Assembly: GCA_035545535.1 (NCBI GenBank)
Contig: DASZYF010000083.1
Location: 1 to 19,522, forward strand
Direction of reading: 5' to 3'
DNA length: 19,522 nucleotides
Source of the DNA: DASZYF01 sp035545535
GTDB taxonomy: Bacteria > Actinomycetota > Actinomycetes > Mycobacteriales > CAJCIY01
Shown here: in pieces, positions 6,992 to 14,262 of the stretch
Layout of the letters: the number at the start of each line of letters is the position of its first letter
Numbering within the stretch: the stretch's first letter is position 1
Program-made: the position numbers and the translations under genes
Notes under the pieces: generated by a model
What the model was told of the DNA's origin: nothing
Database searches by the model: none
The model's input: only the letters and a program-made list of their open reading frames with translations

Positions 6992-8467
6992 TCACACGCA
7001 GGTCGGGGTCGCCCCCTTCGGAGCGGTCCACGCGCCGTTGTGGAGCGTCGCCAGGCCCGTGCAGCGCAGACGCGGTGATGGTTGACCGGCGGTGAAGGTG
7101 AGCGGTCCCATGACGAGCCCGCCGAGGGTGTCGTTCTTGATCATGCCGAGTCCCTGCATGATCATCGCCGAGGTGATGGGGCCGGTGCGTGCGGCGTTGC
7201 CCACCTTGGCGATCGCTTCGGCGAGCAGCTGCCCGCTGGTCCACGCATCGGCCGCGGACTCGGTGGGGCTGGTGTTCGGCGCATAGGTCGACATCGCGGT
7301 CTGGAAGTCCTTCGACGCCTGGGTCGCTGATGTGATCCACGGGAAGACCCCCGTGGCGACGGTGAGGCCCTCGAGGTTGGGGTCGGACACGACGGCGTTC
7401 GCATCGAGTGCGAGTGATCCTGTCGTGTACAGCGGATGGAAGCCGATGGCGTTGCAGTCCCGGGCCAGCCGCTGGATGCCACTCCCGTCGAGGTCGACGT
7501 GCACCGCGTCGATGTTGGCGCTCTTCATCGAGCTGCACTGCGAGGTGAAGCTCGGGTTGGCGAGCGAGACCTGGTAGGTCTGCTTGACCGGGATGCCCTG
7601 TGCCTTGGCTTGCGCCTGGACATCCTTGTTGGCCTCGGGACAGGCCGAGGACTCGACGCAGTAGACGATCGCCGGCGAGGTCTTGCCCGCGGCCTTCCAC
7701 GCAGCGACCGCGCCGCCGTCGATGCCTTCAGGCGAGGCGCCTTCGGGGAACATGTACGGGTTGGTGAACCAGACGTCCTCGAGCGCGTCGCCGCCGACGA
7801 CGGGGACCTTCTGCGACTGCGCGTACTGGCCGACGGTGCCCGCCGAGACGACCATCATCGATGCGACGAACGCGACGGCATGTTCGTTCTGGACGCAGTT
7901 CTGCGCGATCTGCAGCGCCTTGTTGGCGTCCTGCGCGTCGTCCTTGCTGTCGAGCTTGACCAGGTGCCCGGCGAGACCACCGTGGGCGTTGGTCCAGCGC
8001 ACCCAGGCGGCGAGGGCCGGCTGTGCGTTGCCCAGCGGTGGGCCGGCTTGTCCGGTGAACGACCCGGTCTGGCAGAGCATCACCGGTGTCGTGTCCTGCT
8101 TGGCCGTGGCCGGGTTCGACGTGCGCGGTTGTCCGGAGGCGATGCCGGCGGGGCCCGCTGATGCGACCGCACCCGTTGCGGGCGCCGGGCCGACAGGACC
8201 GACCACGGCGGGAGCGCTGCTCGCCCCGGGGCCCGCGGCGAGCGTCGAGGCTGCGGCGGGTCCACCGGGCGTCGACGGCTGCACCGATCCGGCCGGGACG
8301 CTTGCCGCGGGGGCGAGCGCGGCCGAAGCACCGGCCACGACGATCGGTCGTTGTGCGGCGGCGACGATCGAGGCATGGGACTGGCGGGTCGCGCAGGCGG
8401 TCGTCAGAGCGACGGGCAGCACGCCGACCGCGAGGAGACGATGGATGACGACCGGTCGTGTGCGCAT
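6992..8467 (-). CDS. Branched-chain amino-acid-type ABC transporter substrate-binding lipoprotein
   Basis: A 491-residue type 1 periplasmic-binding-fold (LivJ/LivK, ANF-receptor-like) protein that delivers a ligand to the fused permease encoded just upstream. The N-terminus is a lipoprotein signal: basic MRTR, a hydrophobic run and LTTAC with Cys25 as lipidation site. Residues about 26-118 are a low-complexity Ala/Pro/Gly/Ser linker, making the protein about 90 residues longer than usual LivK. The binding domain starts near residue 120 (GSFTGQAGPPLGN), with VRWTNAHGGLAGH and later VYCVESSACPEAN and VDLDGSGIQRLARDC. Several Cys pairs suggest disulfides. The ATG overlaps the permease stop (TGATG) and has GAAGGAG 10 nt upstream, so translation is probably coupled. 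It is the last gene of a seven-gene operon. The ligand is unknown; the fold binds amino acids, amides and many other small molecules. Confidence 0.92.
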   Translation of the reverse strand: MRTRPVVIHRLLAVGVLPVALTTACATRQSHASIVAAAQRPIVVAGASAALAPAASVPAGSVQPSTPGGPAAASTLAAGPGASSAPAVVGPVGPAPATGAVASAGPAGIASGQPRTSNPATAKQDTTPVMLCQTGSFTGQAGPPLGNAQPALAAWVRWTNAHGGLAGHLVKLDSKDDAQDANKALQIAQNCVQNEHAVAFVASMMVVSAGTVGQYAQSQKVPVVGGDALEDVWFTNPYMFPEGASPEGIDGGAVAAWKAAGKTSPAIVYCVESSACPEANKDVQAQAKAQGIPVKQTYQVSLANPSFTSQCSSMKSANIDAVHVDLDGSGIQRLARDCNAIGFHPLYTTGSLALDANAVVSDPNLEGLTVATGVFPWITSATQASKDFQTAMSTYAPNTSPTESAADAWTSGQLLAEAIAKVGNAARTGPITSAMIMQGLGMIKNDTLGGLVMGPLTFTAGQPSPRLRCTGLATLHNGAWTAPKGATPTCV

Positions 8468-10425
8468 CAGGCCGTGGCTCCTTCGAGTTCCTTGTCGCCG
8501 GTGGTCAGGACGGGCCGGGAGCGGGCCGTCAGCGGGGAGCGGTCGCGGGTGTGCCCCAGGCAGGTGATGCGGCGGACCACCTCGGTGCCGCGACCCTGGC
8601 CGAAGACAGCGGCGGCGATCGCCACCGCTCCGAAGCCGAGCTGGAAGGCATTGGCCGCGGTGACGCTGGAGTCGGTGCTGTAGGACGGGAGGTAGGTGAA
8701 CACGACGCCCGCGACGACGGCGGTCGCGATCGTGCCTCCCCCGCTCAGCACGCCGCTGATGGCGAGGATCGCGACCAGCGCGAGCGAGGCGAGTGCTTGG
8801 AAGGCGAGGGCGTTCGACTGGCGACCGACCCCGCCGAGCAAGGCCCCGCTGACGCCGGCGAGGAAGGCGCTGATGGCGAAGGCGAGGGTGCGGGCGACGT
8901 CGACGCTCGCACCCAGCGTCGTGAGGCCGGTCGTCGAGTCCGACATCGCGCGCAGCAGCCGGCCGAGGCGTGATCGCTCGATGACGAGGACCGCAGCCGC
9001 GCAGAGGATGACGACGCCCAGTCCGACGTAGTAGAAGGCCCAGGGCCCCGTCGCACCGCTCGGACGCGGCGTCAGCACCGCGCCGTGATCGCCGAAGAAG
9101 AGGCCCCAGTTGAACGCGGTGGTCTGCAGCAGGATGCCGAAGCCGAGCGTCGCCAGCGCCAGGAAGGTCCCCGACAACCGGATGGCCGGGATCGCCACGA
9201 GCAGGCCGAGGGGCACGGTGAGCAACCCGGCGACGACGACCCCGAGTCCCCACGGCAGGCCCAGGTTGAAGCCGGCGAGACCGCCGTGGCTGACCGCGTG
9301 GCCGAAGAACGCGGCACCCGCGCCTTGCAGTGCGACGTGGCACAGCGAGACCTGCCCGGACACCCGCACCAGCAGGGCGAGCGAGAGGTACAGCACGACC
9401 TGGGCGAGCGCGGCGTTGGCCGTCGACAGGCGGGTGCCGTCGATGATGAACGGCCCGAGGCTCATCGCCGTCAGCCCGGCCAGCGCGACCCCGATCCGCA
9501 CCCTGCTGCGCCCGGCGGGTCGGGCGGCAGCGCGCATGCGGATGCGCGCACCGACCTCGACGAGCTTGCCCTTCGGCATGAACAGCATCACGAAGATCAG
9601 TACGAGGAACGACGTGTCGGGGTAGAGCGATGCGAAGCTCGCGTGGCTCGCCGTGTACTTCTGAACCAACTGCTCCCCCACCCCGACGATCAGGCCCCCG
9701 GCGTAGGTCAGGGGCAGGCTCGTGAACCGCCCGATCGCGCACGCGCCGAAGGCACGGACGACGAGCAGGGTGAGCAGGGTCGCGTCGACGTTCAGCAGCG
9801 GGGCGACGAGCATCCCCGAGGTCGCCGCGAAGCTCGAGCCGATGATCCAGGAGGTGCGCCGCACCCGGACCGGGCTGACACCGGTGAGGTCGAGCAGGTC
9901 GGGGTCGTCGACGACCGCGCGCATCGCGGCGCCGATGCGGGTGCGGCGGAAGAACGCCGCGAGACCGAGCGCCGCACCGAGTGCGATCGCGGCCTTGACC
10001 ACGTCGGAGGTCGTGAAGTAGGCGGCGCCGACCTTGTGGACATGCCGGCCGAGGTACTCGGGCAGCACCTTGGGCTGCACACCGAAGATGACGGTGCACC
10101 CGGACAGGAACACGAGCAGCACACCGACGGTGGCGACGATCCGCTGCGAGGCAGGAGCGCTGGAAAGCGTGCGGGCGATGGCTTCCATCGCCAGCCCGAC
10201 GACCACGCCGAACCCGACCAGGGTGATGGCGAAGGCGAGCGGCCACGCCATGTGGTGGGTGATGTGCAGCTCGTAGAACAGGTACGCGGCGGCGGCCGCG
10301 ATCGCGCCCTGGCCGAAGTTGAACACGCCGGAGGTCTTGTAGGTGAGCGTCAACCCCATCGCGGCCAGCGCGTAGATCGATCCGGTGGAGAGGCCGGCGA
10401 CGAGGACCGGCAGGTAGCTGTTCAC
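8467..10425 (-). CDS. Fused LivH-LivM ABC transporter permease
   Basis: A single 652-residue membrane protein carrying both permease halves of a branched-chain amino-acid-type importer. Residues 1 to about 290 are LivH-like: GLSTGSIYALAAMGLTL near the N-terminus, SGVFNFGQGAIA, and the cytoplasmic loop DPDLLDLTGVSPVRVRR that contacts the ATPase. After a basic linker (about 292-310), residues 310 to about 605 are LivM-like: GQVSLCHVALQGAGAAFFG, LSGTFLALATLGFGILL, and the loop SDSTTGLTTLGASVD. The last ~40 residues are polar and Arg-rich. I chose the GTG at 10425 because it forms a GTGA overlap with the preceding gene and yields the LivH-like MNSYLP start; GTG 10434 is possible. No LivG or LivF ATPase is encoded in the window, so these must come from elsewhere. 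Livs are usually separate genes; fusions are known. Confidence 0.92.
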   Translation of the reverse strand: MNSYLPVLVAGLSTGSIYALAAMGLTLTYKTSGVFNFGQGAIAAAAAYLFYELHITHHMAWPLAFAITLVGFGVVVGLAMEAIARTLSSAPASQRIVATVGVLLVFLSGCTVIFGVQPKVLPEYLGRHVHKVGAAYFTTSDVVKAAIALGAALGLAAFFRRTRIGAAMRAVVDDPDLLDLTGVSPVRVRRTSWIIGSSFAATSGMLVAPLLNVDATLLTLLVVRAFGACAIGRFTSLPLTYAGGLIVGVGEQLVQKYTASHASFASLYPDTSFLVLIFVMLFMPKGKLVEVGARIRMRAAARPAGRSRVRIGVALAGLTAMSLGPFIIDGTRLSTANAALAQVVLYLSLALLVRVSGQVSLCHVALQGAGAAFFGHAVSHGGLAGFNLGLPWGLGVVVAGLLTVPLGLLVAIPAIRLSGTFLALATLGFGILLQTTAFNWGLFFGDHGAVLTPRPSGATGPWAFYYVGLGVVILCAAAVLVIERSRLGRLLRAMSDSTTGLTTLGASVDVARTLAFAISAFLAGVSGALLGGVGRQSNALAFQALASLALVAILAISGVLSGGGTIATAVVAGVVFTYLPSYSTDSSVTAANAFQLGFGAVAIAAAVFGQGRGTEVVRRITCLGHTRDRSPLTARSRPVLTTGDKELEGATA

Positions 10426-10892
10426 GGACGGCACGCGCCGCAGGCGATCAGGCCCTGCGCCGCACTGGCCTCAGCCGTCGCCGCCGTCGTCGGGCGGTCG
10501 CGCGCGAACACGCAGTCGGGACGATGGAAGTGCCGCATGCCCGCGGCGGTGACGACGAGCCCGGTCGCGTGTGACCGGCGACGCCGGCGCGCGGCGATGG
10601 CGCCACCGCGGGCGAGCGCGGCCCGCTCGCGGGCGCGTAGCGCTCGGCTGCCGGCGAGCATCCAACCCGTCCAGCCCCACCCGGCCAGCAGCATGGCGGC
10701 CAGCGCGCCGACGATCCAGAGCAGCTGGTCATCCCAGGCGCGCGTGTTCCGGGCGCCGACGAAGCACACGACGAGACCGAGGAAGCTCAGCAGCTCGGTG
10801 CGCACGAGGCGTTGCAGGTCGGCATAGGTCCAGGGCAGACGACGCGGTGGCTCCGCCTCGCGAGCGGGCACCTGCGCGAACGCGAGCCTCAC
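10422..10892 (-). CDS. Small membrane protein with Ada-like Cys/His tail
   Basis: A 156-residue protein with two predicted membrane helices, about residues 36-50 (LSFLGLVVCFVGA) and 58-82 (LWIVGALAAMLLAGWGWTGW), then an Arg-rich juxtamembrane stretch. The C-terminal 38 residues carry a His/Cys pattern: H121, H123, C127 (HFHRPDC) and C151, C154 (LIACGACRP). This resembles the Zn-binding motif of the Ada DNA-repair N-terminal domain and of small 'HRPxC...CxxC' tails. I infer metal binding or redox sensing at the inner face of the membrane; it is not a DNA repair protein. The GTG at 10892 makes a GTGA overlap with the upstream gene, and its own stop makes a GTGA overlap with the permease. This position suggests a partner of the transporter. 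I do not recognise a named family. Confidence 0.8.
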   Translation of the reverse strand: MRLAFAQVPAREAEPPRRLPWTYADLQRLVRTELLSFLGLVVCFVGARNTRAWDDQLLWIVGALAAMLLAGWGWTGWMLAGSRALRARERAALARGGAIAARRRRRSHATGLVVTAAGMRHFHRPDCVFARDRPTTAATAEASAAQGLIACGACRP

Positions 10893-11272
10893 GCGCGGGT
10901 TCCCGCCTTGCGGGGACGCGGGCGAGGCGGAGCCTTCGCGGCGATGGGGCCGGTCGGTTCCTCATCCGCGGTCGCGCTCGTCGCCACGACCTCGGTGACC
11001 GGTGCGGGTTCGAGGGCCTTCATGGTCTCGTCGAGCTCGTCGAGCTTGCGCCACTCGTCACGCATGTCGGCGGACAGGTAGAGGATCCCCGCGGTGCCGA
11101 GCAGGAACAGGCCGAACACCCCGCCGCTGATCATGTACGGCATCTGCTCCGCGGGGTACGACGTGCCGCTGATGCCGATGTAGCCCAAGAGCAGGGCCAG
11201 CAAGCCGAGGACGAACAGTCCCGCAGCGGCGACCCGGTCCCACTGCTTCTTCATCCAGGTCAGGAGGTCCAT
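10889..11272 (-). CDS. Small two-helix membrane protein of the transporter operon
   Basis: A 127-residue protein with two membrane helices, about residues 14-34 (VAAAGLFVLGLLALLLGYIG) and 45-66 (YMISGGVFGLFLLGTAGILYL). Between them is a short loop containing SYPAEQMPY. A charged helix follows (ADMRDEWRKLDELDETMKAL, likely a short coiled coil). The tail is disordered and Pro/Arg-rich, ending PPRPRPRKAGTRA. I know no function. The coding sequence overlaps the end of the surface-protein gene by 13 nt and overlaps the next gene by GTGA, so it belongs to the same operon. GGGAG lies 9 nt before the ATG. It may act with the adjacent Ada-like membrane protein as accessory subunits of the importer; this is inference from position only. 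Confidence 0.82.
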   Translation of the reverse strand: MDLLTWMKKQWDRVAAAGLFVLGLLALLLGYIGISGTSYPAEQMPYMISGGVFGLFLLGTAGILYLSADMRDEWRKLDELDETMKALEPAPVTEVVATSATADEEPTGPIAAKAPPRPRPRKAGTRA

Positions 11273-12624
11273 GTCAGTCGCACTCCCAGGAACCGCAGGG
11301 CCGACGCAGCGCCGAACACGGCGAGCGCGGTGATGACGAGGGCCAGGTAGATGTCGGACGTGCGATGGCTCACCTCGGCCTGGGTCGCCAGCGCCGGCTG
11401 CGGCGCTTCCGGCGCGGGGGCCGGAGCGGCGACGACCGGAGCCGAAGGCTCGACCAGCGTGTCCGTGGTGGGCGGGGTCACCGGCGCCGGCGGCACGACG
11501 GGAGCGGGAGCCCCGCCGGTGCTGATCGGCGCCGCCGGGCTCGACGGGGTGGCGACGGGCGACGGGCCACCGGTGACGGCGCTGCCCGTGCCGCCGAGCA
11601 CATCACCGGGGATGGTCTTGTACGTGCTGGTGACCGCGGCCTGTCCGAGCGTGTAGGTGACCGTGGTCGGCGTGGTCGGAACACCGACGCCGATCGGCAA
11701 CGGCAGGGCCGGCAGCGGCGGCACCACACCAGACGGCGGGCCCGGCACCGTGTAGCTGATGCTCAGGCCTTCGCTGGTGATGCCGTTCTTCGTCGCCGTT
11801 GGTGGCAGCAGCGTTGCCGTCACACCGATCGCCTTGAACGCGTCGAGCACCGTCTGGGTCGGGATGGGCTGGGGCACGACCGTGCCGAGGACGGTGAAGC
11901 CGTCGCTGCCGAAGCCCAGCTTCAGCCCGTTGACCTCGAGGGCGCCGATGTCGAAGGAGCTGCTGCTCGTCTGCGCGCCGCTGGGGTCGCGGTGGATCGC
12001 AGCACTGGCGTGGATCCCGCTGAGCCGCAGGTACGTGCCGATCGCGAGCGCATCGACCGACGTCTCCGCCGTCGCGTCCACGCTCCCGTCGGGTGACGAG
12101 GTTGCGATCGCCGTCGACGTTGCCGACCCCACGCCACCGGCGCCGACCGTCGTCTGCGCCTTCGCGCCGGTGTCGCTCGCCTCCGCGTGCAGGTGCGCGC
12201 CCGCGAAGTCCTTGTCCTGCGGTGGATCGCCGGCCTGCGCGTAGGCGTAGGGGTAGGCCGGTATCGCGCCGGTGACCGTCGAGCAGCCGGGAAGCGTCGT
12301 CGCGATCGCGCAGATCTGCCCGGCGGCCACGATCGGGAGCTCGGCCACACCCTGACCGGGGTCAGGTGCCGCGCTGTAGCTCGTCGTCTGCCCCGAGCTG
12401 TTCGCCGACGCCTGCGCCGTGGGCGTGGCGACCTGGATGCTCGTGATCAGCGGGATGCTCGCGTTGCTCACGACCAACGACACGCCTTGCGCACTCGACG
12501 TCAGCGTGAAGGCGGCGTCGGCGCGCGCGGTCGCTCCGGACAACAGCGCGAGAAGGGGCAGCGCCGCCAGCGTCACGGCCGCGCGGCGGAGCCGCCGGGC
12601 CCGCGACGAGGCGAGGGGCTTCAT
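11260..12624 (-). CDS. Secreted, C-terminally membrane-anchored Ala/Thr/Pro-rich surface protein
   Basis: A 454-residue exported protein. Residues 1-36 form a signal peptide (SSRARRLRRAAVT, a Leu/Ala core, TARADA cleavage). Residues 38 to about 330 are Ala/Ser/Thr/Gly-rich and probably all-beta, with alternating small and polar residues and a Cys pair near 105-115 (QICAIATTLPGCS). Residues about 340-415 form a Pro/Ala/Val-rich wall-spanning linker (PAPVVPPAPVTPP). A single hydrophobic helix at about 425-446 (IYLALVITALAVFGAASALR) and a short basic end anchor the chain, with the bulk outside. There is no LPxTG. I do not recognise a family with certainty. The ATG overlaps the esterase stop (ATGA) and the 3' end overlaps the next gene by 13 nt. 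Position suggests an envelope component of the uptake system, perhaps substrate capture. Confidence 0.83.
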   Translation of the reverse strand: MKPLASSRARRLRRAAVTLAALPLLALLSGATARADAAFTLTSSAQGVSLVVSNASIPLITSIQVATPTAQASANSSGQTTSYSAAPDPGQGVAELPIVAAGQICAIATTLPGCSTVTGAIPAYPYAYAQAGDPPQDKDFAGAHLHAEASDTGAKAQTTVGAGGVGSATSTAIATSSPDGSVDATAETSVDALAIGTYLRLSGIHASAAIHRDPSGAQTSSSSFDIGALEVNGLKLGFGSDGFTVLGTVVPQPIPTQTVLDAFKAIGVTATLLPPTATKNGITSEGLSISYTVPGPPSGVVPPLPALPLPIGVGVPTTPTTVTYTLGQAAVTSTYKTIPGDVLGGTGSAVTGGPSPVATPSSPAAPISTGGAPAPVVPPAPVTPPTTDTLVEPSAPVVAAPAPAPEAPQPALATQAEVSHRTSDIYLALVITALAVFGAASALRFLGVRLTWTS

Positions 12625-13541
12625 GCGGCCAGCGCCTTGCGCAGCGCTTCGACCTGCGCAGCTTCGAACGCCCGGGCCACGGCAGTCGTTCGTAGCACGT
12701 CGAAGCCGTGGAACGCACCGTCGACGACCTCCACGTCGCAGGCGACACCGGCCTCGCGCAAGCGCCGTGCGTACTCCACGCCCTCGTCGTAGAGGAGGTC
12801 GACCGTGCCGACGCCGATCCAGGCGGGCGGCAGCGCGCCGAGCTCACGGGCGCGGGCCGGCGCGGCGACGGGGCTGACGTCAGCCGCGCCTCCGGGCCGG
12901 CCGAGGTACGCGCTCCAGGCGTAGCGGTTCGACTTCGCGTCCCACAGCCGTCGCACGCCGGGATCGCGGTCGGGTCGCAGAGCGGTGCGGTCGTCGAGCA
13001 TCGGGTAGACGAGCAGCTGGAACGCTGGCCGCACCTGTCGTTCCAGCGCGAGCAGCGCCAGGGACGCGGCGAGGCAGCCGCCCGCGCTGGCGCCGCCGAC
13101 GGCGATGCGAGCTTCGTCCACCTCGGGTCGTGCGGCCAGCCAGGCCAGCGCGCGGTAGCAGTCCTCGAGCCCTGCCGGGAAGGGGTGCTCCGGCGCGAGC
13201 CGGTAGTCCACCGAAGCGACGATGACGTTCGCGGATCGGGCCAGCGCGACGCACCGCGCCTGGTCCTGCAGCGCGTTGCCGATGATGAAGCCGCCGCCGT
13301 GGATCCACAGCAGCGCGGGCGCGCGCGTCGCCAGACCCTCCGGCCGGTACAGCCGGACCGAGCAACCGTCGCCGAGGTCGATGACCTCGACGCCGTCGCG
13401 CCGGCGGTCCCGCATGTGCGCCGTGCCGAACCGCGACAGGCGGGCCGTGCGCGGGCCGCTGAACGCGCGGGTGGGCAGCACGCGTGCGATCGGTCGCAGG
13501 TCGGGGTGGAAGACGTCCGCCCCGCTTAGGCGATGCGCCAT
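12621..13541 (-). CDS. HSL-family alpha/beta hydrolase (esterase)
   Basis: A 306-residue cytosolic esterase of the hormone-sensitive-lipase (alpha/beta hydrolase fold-3) family, which cleaves short- to medium-chain carboxylic esters. The family hallmarks are complete: oxyanion loop HGGGF (81-85), the VDYRLAPEHPFPAG segment (111-124), nucleophile elbow GGASAGG with Ser152, acid Asp248 in GTVDLLYDEG and His278 in GAFHGFD. No signal peptide is visible. I placed the start at the ATG at 13541, one base after the TetR stop (TGA C ATG); the frame is open further upstream, but that part overlaps TetR. Its stop overlaps the surface-protein ATG (ATGA). Co-transcription with a TetR repressor and an importer suggests it acts on an imported ester or lactone. 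The exact substrate is unknown. Confidence 0.93.
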   Translation of the reverse strand: MAHRLSGADVFHPDLRPIARVLPTRAFSGPRTARLSRFGTAHMRDRRRDGVEVIDLGDGCSVRLYRPEGLATRAPALLWIHGGGFIIGNALQDQARCVALARSANVIVASVDYRLAPEHPFPAGLEDCYRALAWLAARPEVDEARIAVGGASAGGCLAASLALLALERQVRPAFQLLVYPMLDDRTALRPDRDPGVRRLWDAKSNRYAWSAYLGRPGGAADVSPVAAPARARELGALPPAWIGVGTVDLLYDEGVEYARRLREAGVACDVEVVDGAFHGFDVLRTTAVARAFEAAQVEALRKALAA

Positions 13542-13542
13542 G

Positions 13543-14166
13543 TCAGCCGGTCCCTTCGCGCGATCCGTAGGCGACATCGCGAACGGCCGATCCGACCCAA
13601 CGGCGGAGCAGCGCCCTGGTCTGCGCGCGCGTGCGCGACGGCCCCGGATCAGCCTCGAACGACTGGAGCGTGCGGAGGTAGATCTCGACCAGATCGTCGC
13701 GGTCGCGCCCGACGATCCCGTACGCCTCCCAGTCGACGGGCAAGCGGTCGAACAGAGCATTGGCCAGCGCAAAGGCCTCAGGAGAAGTGATGCCGCCTGC
13801 GGGCGTGACGGGGAGGTTCAGCACGAAGAGCAGGGAGATGTAGCGCTCCTTCGGGAGCCGCTCGATCGTGTACGCGAGGCATTCGACGAGCATCTCGGCC
13901 GGGTCGCTCTGACCGCTCACACGGGCGACCATCCGGTTGACGAACTGATCGCCCGCTGCGATGCCGACGTGCTGCAGCAGCTCGTCGATGTTGGAGTACA
14001 GCCGGTAGACCGTCTGCCGCGTGACTCCGAGCTCGGTCGCGACATCGGACAGCGTGGTCTTGGTCGGGCCACGGCTGTCGACACAGCGCATCGCTGCTTC
14101 GATGATCCGCGCGCGCGCTTCGTCGTCATCGGCGGGCGGTGACCCGCCCCATCCGCGACTCCTCAT
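13543..14166 (-). CDS. TetR/AcrR-family transcriptional regulator
   Basis: A 207-residue TetR-type repressor. The N-terminal DNA-binding domain spans about residues 17-66, with the helix-turn-helix TTLSDVATELGVTRQTVYRL and the following helix YSNIDELLQHV. The C-terminal helical domain (about 70-207) would bind a small ligand and form the dimer. The ATG at 14166 has a GAAGGAG Shine-Dalgarno 7 nt upstream (14174-14180). The gene heads a seven-gene operon and faces a cytochrome P450 across a perfect inverted repeat (14206-14237), the likely operator. Auto-repression with co-repression of the P450 is the usual arrangement for this layout in the family. The inducer may be the imported compound or a P450 product; that is inference. 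Confidence 0.94.
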   Translation of the reverse strand: MRSRGWGGSPPADDDEARARIIEAAMRCVDSRGPTKTTLSDVATELGVTRQTVYRLYSNIDELLQHVGIAAGDQFVNRMVARVSGQSDPAEMLVECLAYTIERLPKERYISLLFVLNLPVTPAGGITSPEAFALANALFDRLPVDWEAYGIVGRDRDDLVEIYLRTLQSFEADPGPSRTRAQTRALLRRWVGSAVRDVAYGSREGTG

Positions 14167-14205
14167 GCACGCGCTCCTTCATCGCAGCCCGAGCCCCTGG
14201 CGGCT

Positions 14206-14237
14206 GATCATACATATCTCTTGCCATATGTATGATC
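14206..14237. promoter_or_regulatory. Perfect inverted-repeat operator with symmetric divergent -10 elements
   Basis: The arms GATCATACATAT (14206-14217) and ATATGTATGATC (14226-14237) are perfectly complementary 12-mers around an 8-bp spacer. It is an A+T-rich island in very G+C-rich DNA. Each arm contains TATGAT, reading outward: towards the P450 at 14231-14236 on the plus strand, and towards TetR on the minus strand at 14207-14212. These are plausible -10 boxes; no good -35 is seen. A TetR dimer bound here would cover both promoters. The size and symmetry fit TetR-family operators. Confidence 0.8.
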
Positions 14238-14262
14238 GCTTCGTTCGGTCCCCCGCGACTTG

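Noticed and set aside
4720..7078. Plus-strand open frames opposite the alpha/beta hydrolase and running through the iron permease in another frame
   Set aside because: Composition is Arg/Pro-rich and featureless; the opposite or overlapping frames have clear families and starts.
6992..10246. A single 1084-codon frame that reads through the permease region into the binding protein
   Set aside because: Upstream of 8467 this frame is a shadow of the LivHM gene; the lipoprotein signal and Shine-Dalgarno fix the binding-protein start at 8467.
9085..10827. Plus-strand 580-codon frame opposite LivHM
   Set aside because: Charged, low-complexity antisense translation; the minus strand has continuous LivH and LivM motifs.
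14260..14262. TTG start for the P450
   Set aside because: An ATG follows directly in frame; the TTG has no Shine-Dalgarno and would add one residue only.
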